Shown here: piece by piece, positions 1-5,600 of the stretch
Layout: every line of letters starts with the position of its first letter
Position numbering within the stretch: position 1 is the stretch's first letter
Origin: an uncultured Collinsella sp.
Lineage (GTDB): Bacteria > Actinomycetota > Coriobacteriia > Coriobacteriales > Coriobacteriaceae
Reading direction: 5' to 3'
Length of the DNA: 10,981 bases
NCBI GenBank assembly: GCA_900555515.1
Contig: USLO01000049.1
Coordinates: 1 to 10,981, forward strand
Position numbers and translations under genes: made by a program
Notes under the pieces: model-generated
Seen by the model: the letters and a program-made list of their open reading frames with translations, nothing else
Told to the model about the DNA's origin: nothing
Database searches by the model: none

Positions 1-1605
1 CTCTCGGTCCATCCCTTTGCCGGGCCCTTCCTGGTGCTTATGATCGCCTGGGCGCCCACGCTCATCGCTTCGCTGCCTGGCCTTTTTATGGGAGATACGG
101 GCGCGCAGATTCGCCAGTGGTTCAACTATCCCAACGGCACGAGCGACTACTTGCGTCTGCTCAATCCTAATGTGTTGCTCAACGGGCATCATCCCGTAGT
201 GCACACGGCCATTATCGGCTCGTGCGTTCAGCTGGGGCTTTCGATGTTCAACAGCGCTAACGCGGGCCTCATCATCTATACCTGCGCTCAATTTGTCATT
301 ACGGCCGCCTGCATGGCCTATTCCATTTCATCGCTGCGCAAACTGGGCGTGAGCCTGCCGGTTCGCGGTGCGATCCTGCTGTTCTTTGCGTTTATGCCGA
401 TGTTCTCTAACTACGCGGCGCTGCTCACCAAAGACGTGCTCTTTGCCGATGCGTTCTTGGTGCTGCTGGTACAGACCGTTAAGCTCGTGGCATGTGGCTT
501 GCCCCGTCGTGATGCCAATGTCGAGCGAGCGGGCGAGAAAGCCCCCGTGCTCTTTGCGCGCCACGACTGGCTGCTGCTCGCTCTGGGCGCCATGGGTTCC
601 ACGTTTCTGCGCAACGGCGGCCTGGTGTTTCCCCTGGCGGCATGCGTAATCGCGGCGGCGTTTTGCGTATGGGACGTGCATGTGGCTCGTCGTGCAGCCA
701 AGCAGACTGGTGCTGCGCCTTCGGGCGCCATCCCGCGCTTCCGCTGGGTTGGCGTTCTCGCGGTGCTCGCGCTCTGCCTTGCCTCTAATATGTACTTCAC
801 CAAGGTCTTTATGCCGGCGCACGACATCACGCCTGGTTCCAAGCGCGAAATCCTTTCGATTCCGTTCCAGCAGACGGCTCGTTTCGTCCAAAAGCACGAC
901 GGCCTCAACTCGGGCGTCAACCCTACGGTTAAGGAGGACGGCACCATCGTGGAGGCTCCTTGCGACGGCTTGGTGGCCGATGAGGAACGCGCCGTGATCG
1001 ACCGGGTGCTCAAGTACGAGAATCTGGGCCGCCGTTACAACCCGGATAAGTCGGACGCCGTCAAAAATTGCTTCAACGAGTACGCCTCGCAGGAGGACAT
1101 CAAGGCCTATTTTGAGGTGTGGGCCCAGATGTTCAAAAAAGATCCCGAGTGCTATATCTCGGCGCTCATCAATAACTACTACGGCTACTTTTATCCGAGT
1201 GCCCGCGATGCCTGGGTCTACAGCACGGCGCGTAGTGCCGAGATCATGGCGCGCCCCGACAACCTCAAATACTTCGACTTCCATCCGGTTGACAGCAACG
1301 TGGTGCGCTGGTGCGACCACCTGATCAATCTGTACCGTGTAGCGGTGCAGCGCATCCCGTTTATTTCGCTCACCATGAGCTCGGCCACCTATGTGTGGAT
1401 CATGATCGCCGTGGTGGTCTACCTGCTGCGTCGTCATTCATGGCGTGCGCTGGCGATCTGGGTGCCGCTGTTGGGCGTACTCGCCGTGTGCCTGATTGGC
1501 CCGTGCAACGGCTCGACTTATATGCGCTACCTGTATCCGGTCATCGCCTGCATGCCCTTCGCCATCGGCGCCACCGTCACCCGCAGCGACTTCCTCTGGT
1601 TCTAA
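1..1605 (+). CDS. DUF6020 family multi-pass membrane protein (5' end outside window)
   Basis: The frame is open from the first base to a TAA at 1603-1605 (534 residues visible), with no Shine-Dalgarno before the first internal GTG (34) or ATG (40), so the true start most likely lies to the left. Visible residues show several hydrophobic segments (about 8-30, 66-84, 88-110, 120-140, 148-166, then more near 185-215 and 243-262), a soluble stretch of roughly 180 residues, and three C-terminal hydrophobic segments. Landmarks are a GDTGAQ motif just after the first segment, HHPVVHT at about 63-69, and an SIPFQQTARF motif opening the soluble part. This architecture matches DUF6020 proteins, integral membrane proteins of unknown function that broadly resemble polytopic glycosyltransferase-type envelope proteins. 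That resemblance is inference. No enzymatic role can be assigned. It is followed by a hairpin repeat rather than an obvious terminator. Confidence 0.8.
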   Translation, partial: LSVHPFAGPFLVLMIAWAPTLIASLPGLFMGDTGAQIRQWFNYPNGTSDYLRLLNPNVLLNGHHPVVHTAIIGSCVQLGLSMFNSANAGLIIYTCAQFVITAACMAYSISSLRKLGVSLPVRGAILLFFAFMPMFSNYAALLTKDVLFADAFLVLLVQTVKLVACGLPRRDANVERAGEKAPVLFARHDWLLLALGAMGSTFLRNGGLVFPLAACVIAAAFCVWDVHVARRAAKQTGAAPSGAIPRFRWVGVLAVLALCLASNMYFTKVFMPAHDITPGSKREILSIPFQQTARFVQKHDGLNSGVNPTVKEDGTIVEAPCDGLVADEERAVIDRVLKYENLGRRYNPDKSDAVKNCFNEYASQEDIKAYFEVWAQMFKKDPECYISALINNYYGYFYPSARDAWVYSTARSAEIMARPDNLKYFDFHPVDSNVVRWCDHLINLYRVAVQRIPFISLTMSSATYVWIMIAVVVYLLRRHSWRALAIWVPLLGVLAVCLIGPCNGSTYMRYLYPVIACMPFAIGATVTRSDFLWF

Positions 1606-1606
1606 C

Positions 1607-1639
1607 TTGGTGCATTGGGGTCAGGTTTCTTTGCGCCAA
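1607..1639 (+). repeat. Post-stop stem-loop repeat, copy 1
   Basis: TTGGTGCA (1607-1614) pairs with TGCGCCAA (1632-1639), with one T-G wobble, then a TT/TT internal mismatch, around the 13-nt loop GGGGTCAGGTTTC (1617-1629). It begins one base after the upstream stop codon. The loop is shared with copies at 4224-4248 and 6911-6937 while the stem sequences differ. There is no T-run after it, so it does not look like a terminator. An alternative smaller palindrome, CTTTG-CGC-CAAAG (1629-1641), overlaps its right side. Confidence 0.5.
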
Positions 1640-1714
1640 AGGGGCCATCATCACGACGCCTTCATTTTGGGGTTTATCTCGCAGGCCAGTAGGTATATCA
1701 TAACGACGTTTGTT

Positions 1715-1720
1715 TATATT
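1715..1720 (+). promoter_or_regulatory. Possible -10 element of yebC
   Basis: TATATT matches five of six bases of the sigma-70-type -10 consensus and lies 50 bases before the yebC start in an AT-rich patch of otherwise GC-rich DNA. No good -35 hexamer is seen 16-18 bases upstream, so the call is weak. TATATC at 1694-1699 is an alternative. A hairpin, GCCC(G)AGC / GCTGGGC at 1721-1741, would fall in the 5' leader. Confidence 0.3.
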
Positions 1721-1769
1721 GCCCGAGCATCTGCGCTGGGCTTTAGGTCGAAACCGATAGGAGACACGT

Positions 1770-2576
1770 ATGTCCGGACACTCTAAGTGGGCCACAACCA
1801 AGCATCGTAAGGGCGCGCAGGACGCCAAGCGTTCCGCCCTCTTCTCCAAGCTCAGCCGCAACATCACCGTTGCTGCCCGTCTCGGCGGTGACCCGCTGCC
1901 CGAGAACAACGCCAGCCTCGCCGCTGCCGTTGCCAAGGCCAAGGCTCAGTCCATGCCTAAGGACAAGATCAAGTCCGCTATCGACAAGGCTTTTGGTTCG
2001 GGTGCTGACGCCGCCGTCTACGAGAACATCGTGTACGAGGGCTACGGTCCCGCCGGTGTTGCCGTCTACGTCGACTGCCTGACCGACAACCGCAACCGCA
2101 CCGCCGCTGATGTCCGTTCCGCCTTCTCCCACGCTGGTGGCAACCTGGGCACCTCCGGCTCCGTCGCCTTCCAGTTTGAGCGCAAGGGCCAGATCGTCGT
2201 CGCCAAGGAGATCCTGGACGAGAACGCCAAGAAGGAGACCATGATCGCCAACGGTGCTGCCGGTGACGAGGATGAGTTCATGATGGCCATCGCTGAGGCC
2301 GGTGGCGAGGACTACGAGGACGCCGGCGAGGAGTGGATCGTCTGGACTGCTGCCAACGACGTTATGGCTGTCTCCAAGGCGCTCGAGGAGCAGGGCGTCC
2401 AGGTCAAGGGCTCCGAGACCACCATGGTCCCGACCACCCCGACCGAGGTCTCCGGCGCCGACGCCAAGAAGGTTCAGCGCCTCATCGACCGTCTTGAGGA
2501 GCTCGACGACGTCCAGGATGTTTACAGCACCATGGACATGACCGACGAGGTCATCGCTGCCCTCGAGGAGGAGTAG
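1770..2576 (+). CDS. yebC: YebC/PmpR/TACO1 family protein
   Basis: This 268-residue protein opens with MSGHSKWATTKHRKGAQDAK, the N-terminal YebC signature, and has the central TDNRNRTAADVRSAF...GGNLGTSGSVAF block at about 105-134, so the family call is firm. YebC proteins were long annotated as DNA-binding regulators (PmpR). More recent work on the family, including mitochondrial TACO1, supports a ribosome-associated role in easing translation of proline-rich stretches. It acts in the cytoplasm. The ATG at 1770 is preceded by AGGAG (1759-1763). Compared with the usual ~240-250 residues, it carries an extra acidic/charged stretch at about 145-170, before the C-terminal domain. Codons are strongly biased to C-ending forms, consistent with high expression. 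It is monocistronic: a terminator follows within 75 bases. In many bacteria yebC neighbours ruvCAB, but not here. Confidence 0.97.
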   Translation: MSGHSKWATTKHRKGAQDAKRSALFSKLSRNITVAARLGGDPLPENNASLAAAVAKAKAQSMPKDKIKSAIDKAFGSGADAAVYENIVYEGYGPAGVAVYVDCLTDNRNRTAADVRSAFSHAGGNLGTSGSVAFQFERKGQIVVAKEILDENAKKETMIANGAAGDEDEFMMAIAEAGGEDYEDAGEEWIVWTAANDVMAVSKALEEQGVQVKGSETTMVPTTPTEVSGADAKKVQRLIDRLEELDDVQDVYSTMDMTDEVIAALEEE

Positions 2577-2645
2577 CGCCCGCACGGGTTAAGCCGTGTA
2601 TATCTGGGCATAATGAAGCGAGCATGCAAGCCTCGTGGAATAGAT

Positions 2646-2687
2646 GAGCCGGATCCGCGTGCGTAGAGCACCGGACCCGGCTCTTTT
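2646..2687 (+). terminator. Rho-independent terminator after yebC
   Basis: GAGCCGGATCC (2646-2656) pairs with GGACCCGGCTC (2673-2683) with a single A-C mismatch. An inner GTGC/GCAC (2659-2662/2668-2671) extends the hairpin, and TTTT follows at 2684-2687. It ends the yebC transcript. Its T-run merges directly into a TATAAT box. Confidence 0.85.
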
Positions 2688-2692
2688 ATAAT
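2687..2692 (+). promoter_or_regulatory. Candidate -10 box of the amaP-DUF2273-asp23 operon
   Basis: A perfect TATAAT starts on the last T of the yebC terminator, 51 bases before the amaP GTG. No convincing -35 is present: the bases 16-18 upstream lie in the terminator loop (near 2663-2670). The fit to the next operon's position supports it, the missing -35 weakens it. Confidence 0.45.
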
Positions 2693-2742
2693 GATGCGAA
2701 CCGTTTTGCATTTTGAGAGCCGAGATTTGAAGGGAGCGCCAC

Positions 2743-3288
2743 GTGCGCGTACTCAAACGAGCCCTAGCGATCGTGTATCTTGCCGCCGCCATCGTGGCGC
2801 TGGGTACGCTTGTCTGCCAGTTCTGGGGGCCGTATACGTATCGCTTTATGCTGCTGATGCGCGACCCCATGCCGCGCATTGTCGTGACGGCATGCGGCGG
2901 AGTTGTGGCGATCGGCGTGCTGGTAAGCTTCTTCCGCCTGATGTTTGCTCGTCGCGAGCCGTCCTGCGTGCATCCGGCGGGGGAGCGTAATATCGAGGTC
3001 ACGCTCGCGGCGCTTTCTTCGTGCGCCAGGGCTGCTGCAGAGCGCGACGATCGCGTGATGATCGAGCATGTTGAGGCCCGCGTCCAAGGTTCCGACGATT
3101 CGCACGTCCGTTTTAAGGTCGAGGCTATCGCGCTTGACGATAAGGACGTGGCATCTCTGGCTACCGCGATGCAGCAGCGCATCGAGGAAGCTTGCGACAC
3201 CATGCTCGGCACGCCGGGTACGACCACGCGCGTCCGTTTTTTGCCGTCCAAGACTACCGTCCAGACCGTGGAGGTTTCCGGTGAGTGA
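2743..3288 (+). CDS. amaP: AmaP-like alkaline-shock membrane anchor protein
   Basis: This 181-residue protein starts at GTG 2743 behind AAGGGAG (2730-2736). It has two N-terminal membrane segments (about 8-26 and 45-66) followed by a soluble domain (about 83-178) with the strand/helix pattern of the Asp23/AmaP family. In Staphylococcus aureus AmaP anchors the abundant protein Asp23 to the membrane and the set responds to envelope stress. The same role is inferred here because a DUF2273 gene and an Asp23/Gls24 gene follow directly. The stop TGA (3286-3288) lies inside the start region of the next gene, so the two overlap by 8 nt and are probably translationally coupled. Sequence conservation in this family is low. 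The call rests on architecture plus neighbours. Confidence 0.82.
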   Translation: MRVLKRALAIVYLAAAIVALGTLVCQFWGPYTYRFMLLMRDPMPRIVVTACGGVVAIGVLVSFFRLMFARREPSCVHPAGERNIEVTLAALSSCARAAAERDDRVMIEHVEARVQGSDDSHVRFKVEAIALDDKDVASLATAMQQRIEEACDTMLGTPGTTTRVRFLPSKTTVQTVEVSGE

Positions 3289-3658
3289 TACCAATCAAGA
3301 TAAGACCGCTCGTACGCCGCGCCTGACGATTGACCAGAGCGCCACATCGGCGAGCGAAACTGTTGATTCCAAAGCAGAGGCAACCGAGTTACAAGATGCG
3401 GCAGCCGCGGATTTTGACGAGGCTATGGGTCTCATCAAGGGCACGGGCGCTGCCATCTGGAGCTATGCTGTGCGTCATCCCAACACCACGCTCGGCGCCG
3501 TCGCTGGCTTTATCCTCGCCGTGTTGGTGCTCACGTTGGGCCTGTGGGACACGCTCGTCATTGCATTCTTCGTGCTGATCGGCGCTGTGATCGGCCAAAT
3601 TCGCGACGGCGAGAACGGGATCGTCAACTTCTTCGGCCGTCTGTTTAGTGGCCGCTAA
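3281..3658 (+). CDS. DUF2273 domain small membrane protein
   Basis: Start GTG 3281 was chosen because GGAGG (3270-3274) sits six bases upstream and because it gives the tight overlap usual for this operon. The upstream extension of the frame is only a shadow of amaP. The 125-residue protein has a hydrophilic Ser/Thr/Glu/Ala-rich N-terminal tail (1-50), then the DUF2273 region: a short amphipathic part with a HPNTTLG motif (66-72), two close membrane segments (about 70-87 and 90-107), and a GQIRDGENG turn (105-113) near the C-terminus. DUF2273 proteins are typically 60-80 residues and sit beside Asp23 genes. The ~50-residue tail is longer than usual. It probably belongs to the membrane complex that carries Asp23. 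The molecular function is unknown. Confidence 0.85.
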   Translation: MSDTNQDKTARTPRLTIDQSATSASETVDSKAEATELQDAAAADFDEAMGLIKGTGAAIWSYAVRHPNTTLGAVAGFILAVLVLTLGLWDTLVIAFFVLIGAVIGQIRDGENGIVNFFGRLFSGR

Positions 3659-3703
3659 TAATGTATTCGACTGTCGCATCCGCGGCAGGCATAAGGAGGA
3701 ACC

Positions 3704-4219
3704 ATGGCTTTTAATACGAAGGTCGATGTGACCGATACCGAGCTCGAGGCAGACGAGACCGTCACCGCCGAGGCCGAGGACGTAACGCTCGAGGATGAGG
3801 CGCTCGTCGAGGCCGAGTCCGATGTGGATGAGGACGACGAGGAGGCGGACGAGTCCGAGGACTCGCTGACCTATTCCAACGGTGTGATCGAGAAGATCGT
3901 TGCCATGGCCACCCGCGAGGTTCCGCACGTTCTGGGCATGAAGGGTAACCTCATGCACTTTGTGCAGGAGCAGTTTGGTGCCGAGAATCTGACCAAGGGC
4001 GTGACGGTCGAGGTCACCGATGACAATCGCGTGGTCGTCAACATCTCCGTCATCATTGAGTACGGCGCCTATGCGCCCGCGATCTTCGACGATGTCAAGG
4101 CACGTGTCACCGAGCGCCTTGCCGCGATGACCGGCCTTGAGGTGGCGGGCGTCAACCTGCGTATCGAGGACGTCATCACCCCCGAGGAGTACGAGCACCG
4201 CACCAGCCAGCACGAATAA
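3704..4219 (+). CDS. asp23: Asp23/Gls24 family envelope stress response protein
   Basis: The ATG at 3704 follows a strong AAGGAGG (3693-3699), better than those of the two genes before it, which fits Asp23 being the abundant member of the set. The 171-residue protein has the Asp23/Gls24 domain from about 57 to 160, beginning SNGVIEKIVAMATREVPHV and including the VVVNISVIIEYG strand (110-121) and the VNLRIEDV strand (150-157). Asp23 is cytoplasmic, forms membrane-associated assemblies through AmaP, and is linked to alkaline and cell-wall stress. The N-terminal ~55 residues are unusual: about half are Asp or Glu, giving a disordered polyanionic tail absent from many homologues. It is the last gene of the operon, 45 bases after the DUF2273 gene, with a terminator downstream. 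Confidence 0.93.
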   Translation: MAFNTKVDVTDTELEADETVTAEAEDVTLEDEALVEAESDVDEDDEEADESEDSLTYSNGVIEKIVAMATREVPHVLGMKGNLMHFVQEQFGAENLTKGVTVEVTDDNRVVVNISVIIEYGAYAPAIFDDVKARVTERLAAMTGLEVAGVNLRIEDVITPEEYEHRTSQHE

Positions 4220-4223
4220 CTTT

Positions 4224-4248
4224 CCAAAAAGGGACAGGTTTGTTTTGG
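4224..4248 (+). repeat. Post-stop stem-loop repeat, copy 2
   Basis: CCAAAA (4224-4229) pairs perfectly with TTTTGG (4243-4248) around the 13-nt loop AGGGACAGGTTTG (4230-4242). It begins five bases after the asp23 stop and precedes the operon terminator by 24 bases. The stretch GGGACAGGTTTGTTT (4231-4245) matches 13 of 15 bases of copy 1 (1618-1632), though the stems differ. Confidence 0.55.
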
Positions 4249-4272
4249 CAGGTTTTATCTGCGAAAACGTTA

Positions 4273-4314
4273 AACGGCCGACCGCGCAAGCAAAAGCGTG
4301 GCCGGCCGTTATTT
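4273..4314 (+). terminator. Terminator of the amaP-DUF2273-asp23 operon
   Basis: AACGGCCGACC (4273-4283) pairs with GGCCGGCCGTT (4300-4310) with one A-C mismatch. GCGC/GCGT (4284-4287/4296-4299) extends the stem to about 15 bp around an eight-base loop. The downstream T-run is short (ATTTG), so termination may be partial or bidirectional. Confidence 0.7.
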
Positions 4315-4356
4315 GTATGCCCCCCGATGTAGGCATGCCGCTCGTCTAACTAGGGG

Positions 4357-4384
4357 TTGCAATCGTCGCGTTCCGCGTTACCCT
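4357..4384 (+). promoter_or_regulatory. Possible promoter of the YitT family gene
   Basis: TTGCAA (4357-4362) and TACCCT (4379-4384) are separated by 16 bases and lie 44 bases before the start codon. The -35 matches four of six consensus bases but the -10 only three, so this is a weak candidate. Confidence 0.28.
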
Positions 4385-4427
4385 AATGGGCACATTGTTT
4401 CCAAATTGTTAACGAGGAGTTGCCGTA

Positions 4428-5450
4428 ATGGCCGACGAGCACGAAACAGAAAGCAAGGCATGGGCGATTGAGGCCGCTGCGGCAGAGGCGGCATCGCGTG
4501 CTGCCGAGGAGGTGCATCGTCCTCCCGTGGTGCCGATGGAGCGCGTGGTTGATCGCACCGATATCGAGCGCGGCGAGCGTGCCGGCCAAAAGCGTAGCCA
4601 GGAGCCAGGCTTCCCGCGCTTTTTCGCCGAGCTCAATCTGGGCCTAATTCTTACGGCCTTTGCCATCGTTGCGTTTAAAACCCCTAATCACTTTGCTTTT
4701 GGCGGCACCTCGGGCGTGTCGGTCATTCTGTCCACGCTGTTCCCGACCCTGCCCGTCGGCGTCTTTATGTGGATTATTAACGCGGTTCTCGTCGTTTTGG
4801 GCTTTATCTTTTTGGAGCGCAAGGCAATCCTGTGGAGCGTCTTCGCCTCGTTTGCGCTGTCCGCCTATGTTTCGCTGTTTGAGCTCTTTATTCCGACCGA
4901 TGTCTCGATGACGGGCGATATGTGGCTCGATCTGTGCTTTGCCGTCATCTTGCCGGCGCTCGGCAGCGCCATCGTCTTTGATATTGGCGCCTCGACGGGC
5001 GGCACGGACATTCTCGCTATGATCCTCAAACGCCGCACCACGCTCGAGATTGGCCGTGCCCTACTGCTGGTCGATATCGGCATCGTGACCATCGCGGCCT
5101 TTTTGTATGGCCCGCGTGTCGGTCTGTATTGCGTGCTCGGCCTGTTTGCCAAGACGCTTGTGGTCGACAAAGCCATTGAGAGCATTCACCTGCGCAAAGT
5201 CTGCACCGTCATTTGTTCCGAGCCCCTTAAGGTCGAGGAGTTTATCGTCAAGCATCTCAACCGCACGGCGACCATCAGCCGCGGCTACGGTGCCTTCTCG
5301 GGCAAGTGCGTGACGGTGATCATGAGCGTGCTGAGCCGTCGCGAGGCCGTGCAGCTGCGCCGTTATGCGCGCGAGGTCGATCCGGGTGCCTTTATCACGA
5401 TTGTCGACAGCTCCGAGATCGTCGGCAAGGGCTTTCGCGGAACGAACTAG
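4428..5450 (+). CDS. YitT family membrane protein (YitT_membrane + DUF2179)
   Basis: The ATG at 4428 follows GAGGAG (4414-4419). The 340-residue protein has a charged, Ala/Glu-rich cytoplasmic N-terminal region (1-65), then five to six membrane segments (about 68-85, 108-129, 133-155, 167-186, 209-227, 230-247), and a C-terminal soluble DUF2179 domain (about 255-338). Signatures are FGGTSGVSVIL (91-101), GASTGGTDILAMILKR (187-202) and the closing DPGAFITIVDSSEIVGKGF (318-336), typical of YitT proteins. Family members are about 280-290 residues, so the N-terminal extension is extra. Their function is not established. Transport has been proposed from the fold, and DUF2179 resembles a small ligand-binding regulatory domain. 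The gene stands alone between a terminator and a separate downstream gene, with no clear terminator of its own. Confidence 0.93.
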   Translation: MADEHETESKAWAIEAAAAEAASRAAEEVHRPPVVPMERVVDRTDIERGERAGQKRSQEPGFPRFFAELNLGLILTAFAIVAFKTPNHFAFGGTSGVSVILSTLFPTLPVGVFMWIINAVLVVLGFIFLERKAILWSVFASFALSAYVSLFELFIPTDVSMTGDMWLDLCFAVILPALGSAIVFDIGASTGGTDILAMILKRRTTLEIGRALLLVDIGIVTIAAFLYGPRVGLYCVLGLFAKTLVVDKAIESIHLRKVCTVICSEPLKVEEFIVKHLNRTATISRGYGAFSGKCVTVIMSVLSRREAVQLRRYAREVDPGAFITIVDSSEIVGKGFRGTN

Positions 5451-5493
5451 CGCGGACACACTCATCAAACAATCGAAAAGCGCCTCGCGCGTT

Positions 5494-5520
5494 GCAAATA
5501 CGTCATCTAAGAGTATTTGT
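5494..5520. repeat. Inverted repeat between the YitT and DUF4013 genes
   Basis: GCAAATAC (5494-5501) faces GTATTTGT (5513-5520): seven perfect pairs plus one wobble around an 11-base centre. It is AT-rich in a GC-rich context and lies 80 bases before the next start codon. It could be an operator or a weak terminator of the upstream gene, but no T-run follows it. Confidence 0.4.
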
Positions 5521-5600
5521 CCTCACATTGGGTGATAATGATGCCAAAGACATCGTTTGCGATCCAGGTGATTCGCTCTAGATACGAAGGGATGATTTCG

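Noticed and set aside
328..1437. 369-codon minus-strand frame over the DUF6020 gene
   Set aside because: His/Arg/Val-rich shadow without a ribosome site or recognisable domain.
1743..2585. 280-codon minus-strand frame over yebC
   Set aside because: Composition is Gly/Val/Leu/Asp-rich, as expected from the complement of a strongly biased gene. yebC on the other strand is unmistakable.
3389..4336. 315-codon minus-strand frame over asp23 and the DUF2273 gene
   Set aside because: Antisense shadow. It also runs through the operon terminator and the DUF2273 membrane segments.
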